Below are positions 18,772 to 26,850 of a stretch of 64,000 bases of DNA, in pieces (the stretch's first letter is position 1; each line of letters opens with the position of its first letter). Below the pieces are notes generated by a model, which did no database searches, was not told where the DNA came from, and was given only the letters and a program-made list of their open reading frames with translations. Source of the DNA: Methylocella tundrae. Lineage in GTDB: Bacteria; Pseudomonadota; Alphaproteobacteria; Rhizobiales; Beijerinckiaceae. Location: the NCBI RefSeq assembly GCF_038024855.1, contig NZ_CP139089.1:310001-374000 (forward strand). Direction: 5' to 3'. The translations under genes and the position numbers were made by a program.

Positions 18772-19518
18772 ATGGAATGGCGTGATGAGAGCCTCATCAT
18801 CGGGTTGAAGAAATATGGCGAGACGAGCGTTATCGTCGAGGCGATGACGCGCGCGCATGGCCGCCATCTTGGTCTCGTCAAGGGCGGTAGATCCCGGAAA
18901 ATGCAAGCCTTTCTGCAGCCAGGCAATAGCGCAGACCTCGTCTGGCGCGCCCGGCTCGACGAGCATTTAGGCTTCTTCGCCGTTGAGCCGACACGGTTGC
19001 GCACAGCACGCCTGATGGCGAGCGCGGAGGCGCTGCACGCCATCGGCCTTATCGGGGCCCTGCTACGGCTGCTGGCCGAGCGCGACCCCCATCCAGACCT
19101 TTATGACGCGGCGACGTTCATCGCCGATCATATCGATGACGAGGAGCTTCCAGCTCTGATCGTGCGGCTCGAAGTCGATATTCTGACCGAGACCGGGTTC
19201 GGGCTCGACCTTTCCCGCTGCGCGGCGACGGGCGACACGCGTGATCTCGTCTATGTGTCGCCGAAATCGGGCCGGGCGGTCTCATCGGGAGCGGGGGAGC
19301 CCTATCGCGGCCGGCTCCTGCCACTGCCGCCCTTTTTGCGCCAGGGCGGCGATCCGTACGAAGCAAACGGCCCGAGCCCCGGCGATATTCGCGACGGCTT
19401 CAGGCTCACCGAATTTTTTCTTATTCGCGATGTTTTCGGGCCGCGCGGCCTCGGCCTGCCGGAAGCGCGATCCGCCTATCTCGCCGAACTCGCCAAGCGC
19501 GCCGACTGGGCCCAATAA
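18772..19518 (+). CDS. recO: DNA repair protein RecO
   Basis: RecO works with RecR (encoded at 47252-47857) to load RecA at gaps. The 248-residue protein has an N-terminal OB fold (MEWRDESLIIGLKKYGETSVIVEAM...HGRHLGLVKGG) and a helical C-terminal domain. Its length is typical. A hairpin terminator follows the stop directly. Confidence 0.95.
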   Translation: MEWRDESLIIGLKKYGETSVIVEAMTRAHGRHLGLVKGGRSRKMQAFLQPGNSADLVWRARLDEHLGFFAVEPTRLRTARLMASAEALHAIGLIGALLRLLAERDPHPDLYDAATFIADHIDDEELPALIVRLEVDILTETGFGLDLSRCAATGDTRDLVYVSPKSGRAVSSGAGEPYRGRLLPLPPFLRQGGDPYEANGPSPGDIRDGFRLTEFFLIRDVFGPRGLGLPEARSAYLAELAKRADWAQ

Positions 19519-19519
19519 A

Positions 19520-19552
19520 AATGTCTCCGATTTTCTGAAAATCAGAGACATT
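19520..19552 (-). terminator. terminator between recO and rpmG
   Basis: Fifteen-base arms (AATGTCTCCGATTTT / AAAATCAGAGACATT, one mismatch) surround a three-base loop. On the minus strand the stem is followed by TTTTTATT, a proper Rho-independent tail, so it ends the L33 transcript about 70 bases after its stop. It may also stop recO transcripts. Confidence 0.8.
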
Positions 19553-19622
19553 CCCGCCTTTTCCATCCGCCGCGCGGCCAGCCACACGGGCGCGCCCCAA
19601 CGCGTCGCGGAACTGTCAGAGG

Positions 19623-19790
19623 CTACTTGATCTTGGTTTCCTTGAACTCAACGTGCTTGCGCACGACGGGATCATATTTCTTGAACGTCAGCTTCTCGGT
19701 CTTCGTCCGCGCGTTCTTTTTAGTGACGTAGAAATAGCCCGTGTCCGCCGTGGACAGGAGCTTGATCTTGAGCATTGCGGCCTTGGCCAT
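19623..19790 (-). CDS. rpmG: 50S ribosomal protein L33
   Basis: The 55-residue product begins [20 protein letters not shown] and ends KETKIK, an excellent match to alphaproteobacterial L33. It lacks the CxxC zinc motifs of the C+ form. The gene stands alone on the minus strand, convergent with recO, with its own terminator downstream and a repeat element just upstream. Confidence 0.96.
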   Translation of the reverse strand: MAKAAMLKIKLLSTADTGYFYVTKKNARTKTEKLTFKKYDPVVRKHVEFKETKIK

Positions 19791-19810
19791 CGAAGCAGTC
19801 CTTTAGGGCG

Positions 19811-19880
19811 TGACGCCGAAAAGTCGCAGACTTTTCGGATGCTGTCACACGTTGAAACGAGACGTTAAAGAAACATGATG
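19811..19880. repeat. dispersed palindromic repeat element, copy 1
   Basis: The core at 19816-19838 is CCGAAAAGT-CGCAG-ACTTTTCGG, a 9-5-9 inverted repeat. The following 40 bases (GTTGAAACGAGACGTTAAAG...) resemble the tail of the copies after recR. It lies upstream of rpmG. Similar palindromes occur in intergenic regions of many Rhizobiales genomes. Confidence 0.75.
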
Positions 19881-19994
19881 ATTCAATGCTGAACGATCAT
19901 GCTCCGGATGCGGCGCTACGCCCCAGGCCCAAGCCAAAGGCTTAGGGGGCGAAGATTTCTGAAAGTTGCGACCATAAGGATCGCGGCCCACTTG

Positions 19995-21194
19995 TCAAGA
20001 ATGCGCTTTCGAGGCGTTGGCGCGCGCCAGCCCAACGATGACGACATAGACGATGAGCAGCGCGGCTATGCTGAGGAAGAATCCGCGCGGGCCCAGCGCA
20101 TCCATGCCGACCCCCATGACCGGCGGTCCGCCCAGCATTCCCGCGGAGTACAGCATAACGAAGGCCGCGTTGGCGCTGGCGAGCTCCGAGCCCTTGTAAC
20201 GCGAGCCGAGATAGCCGAGCGCGACGGCGTAAAAACTGCCGACGACGCCGCCCCAGACGAGCAGCAGAGCGCCAAATCCGGTCGAACTCCCGGGTGGCGA
20301 AAACGCCAGAACAACAGCCCCCAGAACGCTGATGAGCGCAATGAGGACCAGCAGCCTTCCACGTTCCATGAGGTCCGCCAAATAGCCGACAGGAAACTGG
20401 AAGGCGACGCTGCCGAGCGCGAACAGGGTGACGAATGAGGCGCCGGTCTCGGGGCTGAGGCCGGAGCGCAGCGCGTAAACGGGAAGCAATCCCATGCTCG
20501 ACGTCTCGATGGCGCCGTGCAGGAGGCCGGCGAGGGTGGCCACCGGGGCGACGAGCAGGAAGCTGAGGATCGGCAGAGAGGATTGCCTTGTAAGCTCCGG
20601 GGCCGCCGCGCTGCCCAGAATGATCGGGAAAGCGGCCGCCGTGAAAAGCCCGATCGCGACAATGAACGCGGCCGGCCCGGCCGTCCCGACGGCGGCGAGG
20701 ATGAGAGGGCCGGCGGCAAAGCCGAGCGCGACGCTCGCGGCGTAAAATCCAAGGACCGAGCCGCGCCGATGCGGCGGGGCGATGGCGTTGATCCAATATT
20801 CGCTCAGAACGAAAAGGACGGTGAGGCCGACGCCGAATATTCCCCGCAGGGCAAGCCAGGCCCAGTAATTATCCGTGGCCGCCATGGCCGCGAGGCATAG
20901 CGCGCAAAGGAGCAGGGCGGCGAAGAGCAATCGCTGAAGGCCGATGCGCCGCGCGAGATCTGGAATGAATCCCGCGCTGATCAAAGTCGCAAAGCCGGCG
21001 ACCGCCGTATTGAATCCGATCGCGCGCGCGGAATACCCCTGCTCGCCGAGGCGGACGGCGATCAGCGTCATCGTCAGCGAGAGGCCGACGCCGACGATCG
21101 AGACGGTTGCGATCGCGCAGGCGATGGCGCCAAAGGGACCCTGGGCGGAGGCTACGCCGCCGCCCTTGTCAGGGCGTTCAGGCCGGTTGAGCAC
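19995..21194 (-). CDS. MFS transporter
   Basis: From a GTG at 21194 the product has about 399 residues with 12 predicted membrane helices. It shows MFS landmarks such as FIPDLARRIGLQR between helices 2 and 3 and a YLADLMERGRLL repeat of that loop in the second half. It resembles the YcaD/YfkF-like subgroup of unassigned drug or metabolite efflux permeases. The open frame runs to 21599, but that extension overlaps the DUF983 gene in another frame and looks like noise. No substrate can be inferred. Confidence 0.85.
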   Translation of the reverse strand: MLNRPERPDKGGGVASAQGPFGAIACAIATVSIVGVGLSLTMTLIAVRLGEQGYSARAIGFNTAVAGFATLISAGFIPDLARRIGLQRLLFAALLLCALCLAAMAATDNYWAWLALRGIFGVGLTVLFVLSEYWINAIAPPHRRGSVLGFYAASVALGFAAGPLILAAVGTAGPAAFIVAIGLFTAAAFPIILGSAAAPELTRQSSLPILSFLLVAPVATLAGLLHGAIETSSMGLLPVYALRSGLSPETGASFVTLFALGSVAFQFPVGYLADLMERGRLLVLIALISVLGAVVLAFSPPGSSTGFGALLLVWGGVVGSFYAVALGYLGSRYKGSELASANAAFVMLYSAGMLGGPPVMGVGMDALGPRGFFLSIAALLIVYVVIVGLARANASKAHS

Positions 21195-21217
21195 AGCAAT
21201 ATCCAGTGAGTTGGGAT

Positions 21218-21667
21218 TTAGGCGGCCGGCTTCGGCGGGCGCGGCGACGCGGCCGTTTCGAACCCGTGCATGCGCAAAGCCCATTGATGCGCGATCAAGC
21301 CGCCCTTGACGCGCGGCAGGAACCAGAGCGAAAGCATGGCGGTCAGCGTTGGCCATATCATCGCGTGCAGCCAAATCGGCGCGTCCGGCCAGAATTCCTC
21401 TGTCAGCAGCATCAGGGTGCCGATGATGTGGCCGACGATAAAGATCGTCGCATAAGGCGGAGCGTCGTCGGCGCGGTGGTGATGCAGCTCCTCGCCGCAA
21501 TGCGGGCAAACGGCGTTGACCTTGAGATAGCGCCCGAAAATCCTGCCTTTTCCGCAGGCCGGACAATGCCCCGCCAAGCCGCGGCGAATGGAAAGCCAAA
21601 CGTCGCGCTTTTCCTGCTCGGCAGCCTGCGGCGCAAAGGCCGGCGCGTCTAGCGCGGGCGTAGGCAT
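21218..21667 (-). CDS. DUF983 family small membrane protein
   Basis: The 149-residue protein has two CPxCG motifs (CPACGKGRIF and CPHCGEEL), probably binding zinc in the cytosol, followed by two membrane helices. The ATG at 21667 is chosen because GAGGAGG lies six bases before it. DUF983 genes in alphaproteobacteria often lie near cytochrome oxidase or Nudix genes, and the function is unknown. It is probably cotranscribed with the MFS gene 23 bases downstream. Confidence 0.88.
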   Translation of the reverse strand: MPTPALDAPAFAPQAAEQEKRDVWLSIRRGLAGHCPACGKGRIFGRYLKVNAVCPHCGEELHHHRADDAPPYATIFIVGHIIGTLMLLTEEFWPDAPIWLHAMIWPTLTAMLSLWFLPRVKGGLIAHQWALRMHGFETAASPRPPKPAA

Positions 21668-22004
21668 GAACGCCTCCTCATCCAATCATTCCAGAAAGCA
21701 ATCAAGGATTTTCAGCCCGACTGATACTGTTTTCTCGCGCCGTGCGTAAGACGCTTTCGCAAAGAGCATCCTCTCAGCTGCGGAGTCCGCCTTCGGCGAC
21801 AGGAAAATGCGAAATCATGGAAAGTCCGGCGCCGAGGAATCCCTGCGAGGCGCCAGCCCCGACAGCTTCGACCGTCCATGATCCTAATTTATATGGTCAT
21901 CCTGCGCCGATGCCGCAATGGCGGCCGGCTTTCAGGAGCGTCGCTTCATGCAAAGGTGACGGTCGCGATGAAGAAGCTTCCTCGCGACGGGAGCCCCTTC
22001 GCGC
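21668..22004. other. intergenic, no gene seen
   Basis: This 337-base gap lies between the HPr gene and the DUF983 gene, both on the minus strand. Overlapping frames on the plus strand run into the HPr gene and look like shadows. It should hold the DUF983 promoter. Confidence 0.4.
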
Positions 22005-22340
22005 TCATTCGTCCTCGCCGAAGCGGTCGGCCACAAGCGCCTCGATGGCGTCAAGCGCCTTTTGCGCTTCGGCGCCGGTCGCGGTCACCGTGATCGTCAT
22101 GCCAAGTCCCGCGCCGAGGGTCAAAATGCCCATGATCGAGGTCCCCCCGACCATCTCTCCGCAGCGTCCGACCATGACGTCGGCCTTAAAGCCATCGACG
22201 CAGCGCACGAATTTCGCTGTCGCCCGTGCGTGCAATCCTTTGCGGTTGACGATCGTGAGGTTGCGCACAAGCGCTCCATCCGGCGCTTGACACGCGGGAC
22301 AGTCCTCCCAATCGGCAGGGTCGCGCTCGTTATGCATCAT
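22005..22340 (-). CDS. HPr-family phosphocarrier protein
   Basis: HPr relays phosphate from enzyme I to EIIA proteins and is phosphorylated on Ser by HprK. The HPr fold covers about residues 24-108, with the active-site His in NRKGLHARATAKF and a Ser-46-type region GGTSIMGILTLGAG. The ATG at 22340 overlaps the EIIA stop by four bases, indicating coupling. Oddly, the first 23 residues form an acidic extension with a CPAC motif that most HPr proteins lack. No sugar permease is nearby, so the role is probably regulatory, as in the PTS-Ntr of relatives. Confidence 0.92.
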   Translation of the reverse strand: MMHNERDPADWEDCPACQAPDGALVRNLTIVNRKGLHARATAKFVRCVDGFKADVMVGRCGEMVGGTSIMGILTLGAGLGMTITVTATGAEAQKALDAIEALVADRFGEDE

Positions 22341-22738
22341 TTCCCACTCAGCACGCGGCTGGCGACATAGATGTATTTGCGGCCCGCATCCTGCGCCTGA
22401 ATGACGGCCTGTTCGAGGCTCGACGTGTCGCGGACGGAAGCGAGCTTGATCAGCATGGGGAGATTGATCCCGGCGACGACCTCGACCTGCGATCCATTCA
22501 TCACCGAGATTGCAAGGTTCGACGGCGTTCCGCCGAACATATCCGTCAGGACGACGACGCCAAAACCGCTATCGACATGTTCCACCGCGGCGACGATGTC
22601 CTTGCGTCGCTGTTCGATATCATCATCGGGACCGATCGAAATTGTTTCGATCTGCTTTTGAGGACCAACGACATGCTCCAGGGCCGCACGAAAAGCCGTG
22701 GCGAGGTGGCCGTGGGTGACGAGAACCATCCCAATCAT
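22337..22738 (-). CDS. PTS EIIA component, mannose/fructose class
   Basis: The 133-residue protein is an EIIA-Man-type domain with the phospho-acceptor His in MVLVTHGHLA (about residue 9) and the GGTPSNLA motif near 70. In Rhizobiales this standalone EIIA is not linked to sugar uptake and is thought to help sense carbon and nitrogen status. It overlaps the downstream HPr gene by four bases and follows hprK after a 345-base gap. Confidence 0.93.
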   Translation of the reverse strand: MIGMVLVTHGHLATAFRAALEHVVGPQKQIETISIGPDDDIEQRRKDIVAAVEHVDSGFGVVVLTDMFGGTPSNLAISVMNGSQVEVVAGINLPMLIKLASVRDTSSLEQAVIQAQDAGRKYIYVASRVLSGK

Positions 22739-23083
22739 CGGATGCGCCTGCGCATTCAGGAACTCCGTCGGTGATCAGCGCGGAAAGGACAAACATTCGT
22801 CAAAGGTGGGACCCGCGCGCTTTTGGAAGGTTCACAGCAGAAATGCCTCTTGTGGAAAACCCGATGCGGCAAAAGTCTCGAATGGACAAGATCCGAAATG
22901 ACAAGACCCAGCTTAAATGACCTGATTTCCAGCGGTTTCCTCCAGCGCCACCGCGGCGCGGACGATCTTTGCGGAGACGTGACCTCTTGCAGACGCGTAA
23001 GCGGCGCTCATTTTGTGCGTTGCGGCCGTCTTGGCAAGTGAAATGAATCATGAAGCGTCTGATTTCGGAAATTTTCTTTCCAG
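22739..23083. other. intergenic between hprK and the EIIA gene, no gene seen
   Basis: This 345-base stretch has short frames on both strands with non-protein-like composition. It is longer than expected inside this cluster, so a promoter for the EIIA-HPr pair may lie here. I recognise no structured RNA. Confidence 0.4.
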
Positions 23084-23635
23084 CTATGTCATCATTGTTT
23101 CACCGCCGCCTTGCCTCGGACCGGAGCCAGACTCGCAGCCGAAGCGAAAACGCTGCAAGATCACCAGAGCGAGGTCGCTCGCCCCGACGCAGGCCGGCAG
23201 CACGAGAGAGGGTAGCCAGAGGCCGCCGACATTGACGGAGCCCAGACCTCGGAAATCCCAATCTTCGCAGTTTAGCGGGCAGGCTTCCGCGTCCTCGCTC
23301 GCCGGCTCTGGATAGCGCGCTGCTTCATCGGCGGGTGCAAGGTCGGCGACGACCCGGATGACTGCTGCGTCTATGTAGGGCAGGCGCAAGATGCCGGCGC
23401 CGCGCTGTTCGATCTGGCCGCGGATTTTTGGATGGCCGCGGGCGATCAGGCGTCCGTGGCGCGCTTCAAGCGCTATTCTGTCATCCCCGATGAGGCGGGA
23501 AAAGGCGCCGGCGCCGCGCGCGCCCGCGATTAGGGCAAGAGCTAGCCGGCTCTTGCCGGACCCGGAGGGCCCGCGAATGAGAACGCCGGCCTCCCTGATC
23601 GCCACCGCGCTTGCATGCACATCGAGTTGCGGCAT
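23084..23635 (-). CDS. hprK: HPr kinase/phosphorylase, short alphaproteobacterial form
   Basis: HprK phosphorylates and dephosphorylates the regulatory Ser of HPr. This 183-residue form has only the catalytic domain: a Walker A GPSGSGKS near residues 22-29, the DDRIALEARHGRLIARG strand, and the family signature IRGQIEQRGAGIL. The N-terminal domain of Firmicute HprK is missing, as is normal in this class. The last 40 residues form a Gly/Arg-rich tail that may be variable. It follows chvG by 43 bases. Confidence 0.93.
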   Translation of the reverse strand: MPQLDVHASAVAIREAGVLIRGPSGSGKSRLALALIAGARGAGAFSRLIGDDRIALEARHGRLIARGHPKIRGQIEQRGAGILRLPYIDAAVIRVVADLAPADEAARYPEPASEDAEACPLNCEDWDFRGLGSVNVGGLWLPSLVLPACVGASDLALVILQRFRFGCESGSGPRQGGGETMMT

Positions 23636-23678
23636 GAGTCTTTCGCGTTTCCGCGCGCTCGAGAAGAGACCTCTGGGG

Positions 23679-25511
23679 TCAGCCTTTCGGCAGCCAGATC
23701 GTCAGGCGTGCGCCGAGCACGGGCGCTTCTTCATCTTCGGTCATCGCGCCAAGCCGGTTGCGCGCGGAGATCCGGCCGCCATGCGCTTCGATGATCTGAC
23801 GGGAGATCGATAGGCCAAGCCCCGAGTTCTGGCCAAATCCCTGATTGGGCCGGTCAGTGTAGAATCGATCAAAAATGCGGTCGAAGGCGTCGGCCGGAAT
23901 GCCTGGACCATCATCATCGACGGTGATCTCAAATCCGTCGCGCCAATAGCCATCGTCCGTGCAATCCTTGGCCGGGCGCATGTGAACGCGCACCCATCCG
24001 CCCGGGTTCGAAAAGGAGCGCGCATTGTCGATCAGATTGTTGAAGACCTGACCAAGCCGCGAATCATGGCCGAGCACGCTGAACTCCAGCCTATGGTTCC
24101 CGTCATGATATAGACGCGCGATCGTCAGGCTGACCTGGACGGACGGTTCGGCTTTGATCTCGTTGCTGATCGCTGTGACCGTTTTGAGGATCAGTTCGAG
24201 ATCGACCTGGTCCATGTCGGCGCGGGCTAGCTCCGCGTCGAGGCGCGAGGCGTCGGATATGTCGCTGATCAGCCGATCGAGGCGCCGGACGTCGTGCTCG
24301 ATCACGGCGAGCAGACGCTGCTGGGACTCAGGCTTCTTCGCGTTCGGCAAGGTTTCGACGGCGCTGCGCAGGGATGTCAACGGATTTTTCAGTTCATGCG
24401 CGACATCGGCGGCAAAACTTTCGATCGCGTCGATGCGGTTGTAAAGCGCTTTGGTCATGTCGCGCAGGGCGCCGGACAGATGGCCGATTTCATCCGAGCG
24501 ATCGGTGAAATCCGGGATTTCCCGGCGCAATTTCGTGCCGCGCCTGACCCGTTCCGCCGCTTCGGCAAGATGCCGGATCGGCTCCGCGATGGTGCCGGCG
24601 ATGAACAGCGAAAGGAGAAACATGATGATCACTGAGACGAGGAAGACGCGCACGATCGCCCAGCGCTCGGAGGCGATGATCTTGTCGATGTCGCCGCCTT
24701 CCGTCGACAACAGGAGCGCGCCGCGCACCACGCGAAAGCGCTGGATGGGCGCGGCGATGGAGACGATCGTCTCGCCCTTGACATTGACCCGGACGATCGA
24801 CTGGACGCCGCCGCCGAGGGCGTGAATGACTTCGGGATAGTTCCTGCCGTTGTCGACGCCGTTTTCTTCGTAGAGCGGCAGGTCGGAGCGCCAGAGCATG
24901 CTGGTCAGTTTGCTCCACAGCCGCTCGATGAGCGAAATTTTGTCGCCAGGGGAGGCAGGCGGCAGATCAAAGCGAAGAATATTCGAGCGGCTGGTCAGCG
25001 AGCGCGAATCGAGCAGCAGATAGCCGTCCCGATCATAGATGCGCGCGCGCGTTCGCGTTGGCGAGGCGAGGCGGCGCAGCACGGGCCCGACGCGTTCGGG
25101 ATTGATCGAAAATTGGAGAGAAGGCGTGCTGTCGTCGGCGAGCCCGTAGCTTTCTCCCGGCGCCAGCTGGAGAAGCTTTTCCGGGTCGATCGTGATCGAA
25201 TCGGTATCGACCGTCGCCGAGGCCGCGACCGCCGCCGCGATGATTTCGGCCTGCGTCTGCAAGCTCTGCACGCGGGCGTCGATGAGGCCCTCGCGAAACT
25301 GGTTGAGATAGAGAAATCCCACGAGCAGGGCGACGAGGCCGCCGAGATTGAGGACGACGATGCGACGCGTCAGCGACGAGGAAAAACGCGAGCTCAAGCT
25401 GCGCAGCAGCCCGCGCAGCCGCGCGGAAAAGCTGCGGCGCATGCGCTTGGCGCGCTGCGCGGCGACGCGCGTTCGCTCGAAGTTTAAGTCCTGTTGCGCC
25501 TCGAGGCTCAT
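23679..25511 (-). CDS. chvG: sensor histidine kinase ChvG (ExoS)
   Basis: ChvG senses acid or envelope stress and phosphorylates ChvI, a master switch in Rhizobiales. From the ATG at 25511 the protein has 610 residues. A basic N-terminal tail is followed by a first membrane helix (about 45-70), a large periplasmic sensor, a second helix (about 275-300), HAMP, HisKA with phospho-His in AADVAHELKNPLTSLRSA, and HATPase with DDDGPGIP and GLGLSISRQI. An AAGAGGAAG precedes this ATG; a TTG six codons upstream is less likely. The exoR gene that restrains ChvG in Sinorhizobium is not in the window. Confidence 0.95.
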   Translation of the reverse strand: MSLEAQQDLNFERTRVAAQRAKRMRRSFSARLRGLLRSLSSRFSSSLTRRIVVLNLGGLVALLVGFLYLNQFREGLIDARVQSLQTQAEIIAAAVAASATVDTDSITIDPEKLLQLAPGESYGLADDSTPSLQFSINPERVGPVLRRLASPTRTRARIYDRDGYLLLDSRSLTSRSNILRFDLPPASPGDKISLIERLWSKLTSMLWRSDLPLYEENGVDNGRNYPEVIHALGGGVQSIVRVNVKGETIVSIAAPIQRFRVVRGALLLSTEGGDIDKIIASERWAIVRVFLVSVIIMFLLSLFIAGTIAEPIRHLAEAAERVRRGTKLRREIPDFTDRSDEIGHLSGALRDMTKALYNRIDAIESFAADVAHELKNPLTSLRSAVETLPNAKKPESQQRLLAVIEHDVRRLDRLISDISDASRLDAELARADMDQVDLELILKTVTAISNEIKAEPSVQVSLTIARLYHDGNHRLEFSVLGHDSRLGQVFNNLIDNARSFSNPGGWVRVHMRPAKDCTDDGYWRDGFEITVDDDGPGIPADAFDRIFDRFYTDRPNQGFGQNSGLGLSISRQIIEAHGGRISARNRLGAMTEDEEAPVLGARLTIWLPKG

Positions 25512-25556
25512 CGCTTCCTCTTCCCCCAAGCGAAGCGGATCAAGAAATGCGCACCG

Positions 25557-26252
25557 CTACTCTTTGAAGCGATAGCCGACGCCGTACAGCGTTTCGATCA
25601 TCTCGAACTCATCGTCCACAGCCTTGAATTTCTTGCGCAGACGCTTGATGTGGCTGTCGATCGTGCGATCGTCGACATAGACCTGATCGTCATAGGCGGC
25701 GTCCATCAGGGCGTTGCGGCTTTTGACCACGCCCGGCCGCGTCGCAAGCGCCTGCAGGATCAAGAACTCGGTGACGGTGAGCGTCACCGCATCGTCTTTC
25801 CAGGTGCAGGCGTGGCGCTCCGGATCCATTTTCAAAAGGCCGCGCTCAAGAATTTTCGCATCGGCTTCCTTCTGCGACGCGGCGTCCTTGGGATTGGCCC
25901 GGCGCAGAATCGCCTTCACCCGCTCGACGAGGAGGCGCTGCGAAAATGGTTTGCGGATGAAATCGTCGGCGCCCATCTTGAGGCCGAACAATTCATCGAT
26001 CTCCTCATCCTTGGAGGTGAGGAAAATCACCGGCAGATCGGATTTCTGCCGCAACCTGCGCAGCAGCTCCATCCCGTCCATACGCGGCATTTTGATGTCG
26101 AAAATGGCGAGATCCGGCGGATCGCTCTTGAGGCCGTCAAGCGCGGTCGAGCCGTCCGTATATGTCTGCACCCGATAGCCTTCGCCCTCGAGAGCGATCG
26201 AAACGGAGGTGAGAATATTGCGGTCATCATCGACCAGGGCAATCATAGGCAT
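25557..26252 (-). CDS. chvI: OmpR-family response regulator ChvI
   Basis: The 231-residue protein has a receiver domain with an acidic DDD triad at the start (IALVDDDRN), phospho-Asp in [13 protein letters not shown] and Lys in ADDFIRKPF, then a winged helix ending [16 protein letters not shown]...YGVGYRFKE. The start at 26252 follows AGGA at good spacing; the longer frame is rejected. It is immediately upstream of chvG in the conserved order. In Rhizobiales, ChvI controls envelope, polysaccharide and motility genes. Confidence 0.95.
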   Translation of the reverse strand: MPMIALVDDDRNILTSVSIALEGEGYRVQTYTDGSTALDGLKSDPPDLAIFDIKMPRMDGMELLRRLRQKSDLPVIFLTSKDEEIDELFGLKMGADDFIRKPFSQRLLVERVKAILRRANPKDAASQKEADAKILERGLLKMDPERHACTWKDDAVTLTVTEFLILQALATRPGVVKSRNALMDAAYDDQVYVDDRTIDSHIKRLRKKFKAVDDEFEMIETLYGVGYRFKE

Positions 26253-26850
26253 GAATGGTCCTAACTTCGAAAGTGAGCGCGCAAGGAACTTCGCGTGAAC
26301 TACCGGAAATGCAGTAGTCTCAGTCACTCGATTTGATGATTGCGTCAGCGCGATATTCGTCCAAATCCCGCGCCGGACCGAATTTTCCAGCGCCAGACAG
26401 GACTTGCACGAACCGCCGAGACAGCATCGGGAAGACTCCAGATAGCACCGATACAGGCTATTGCCTAGAAGATCATCACTGAACTTACCGTCAGCTCGAC
26501 CGCCACAGCTTTCAACGTTGGATTTTTAGGAGCCGGCGGCAGATTTTGCTTCCGGTTACCACGCGTGCCTCAATGTCATAACAGGAAAATTCAGCGGCCG
26601 AAATAAGGCAAGCCCACGGTTGACCGGTTTGGCGCCGTTTTATCGCCTGTTTTGCGCTGCGACAAAGGCTGAGTTCGCCGCAATCATAGAGGGAGGGCGT
26701 GAGCCTGGCCGTTCTTTCGCCCTGCGACTCTTGAACGCGACCGCTTGCCGGCAAGCATCCAAACGAACGCGCGCCGTAACTTGCCGGAGCTTGCGTCAAC
26801 GCCAAGGAGACTTGAGAGTCCTGCGCAAGACGCCGTACCTTGAAGAAACG
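26253..26850. other. long intergenic region, no gene seen
   Basis: Nearly 600 bases separate chvI from the ligase gene end. Frames here have no protein-like text on either strand. The region should contain the chvI promoter. The phosphoenolpyruvate carboxykinase gene that is divergent from chvI in many relatives is absent. I see no tRNA-like or riboswitch-like structure. Confidence 0.45.

Noticed and set aside
21195..21599. N-terminal extension of the MFS gene
   Set aside because: It overlaps the DUF983 gene in another frame and has an Arg-rich, non-protein-like composition.
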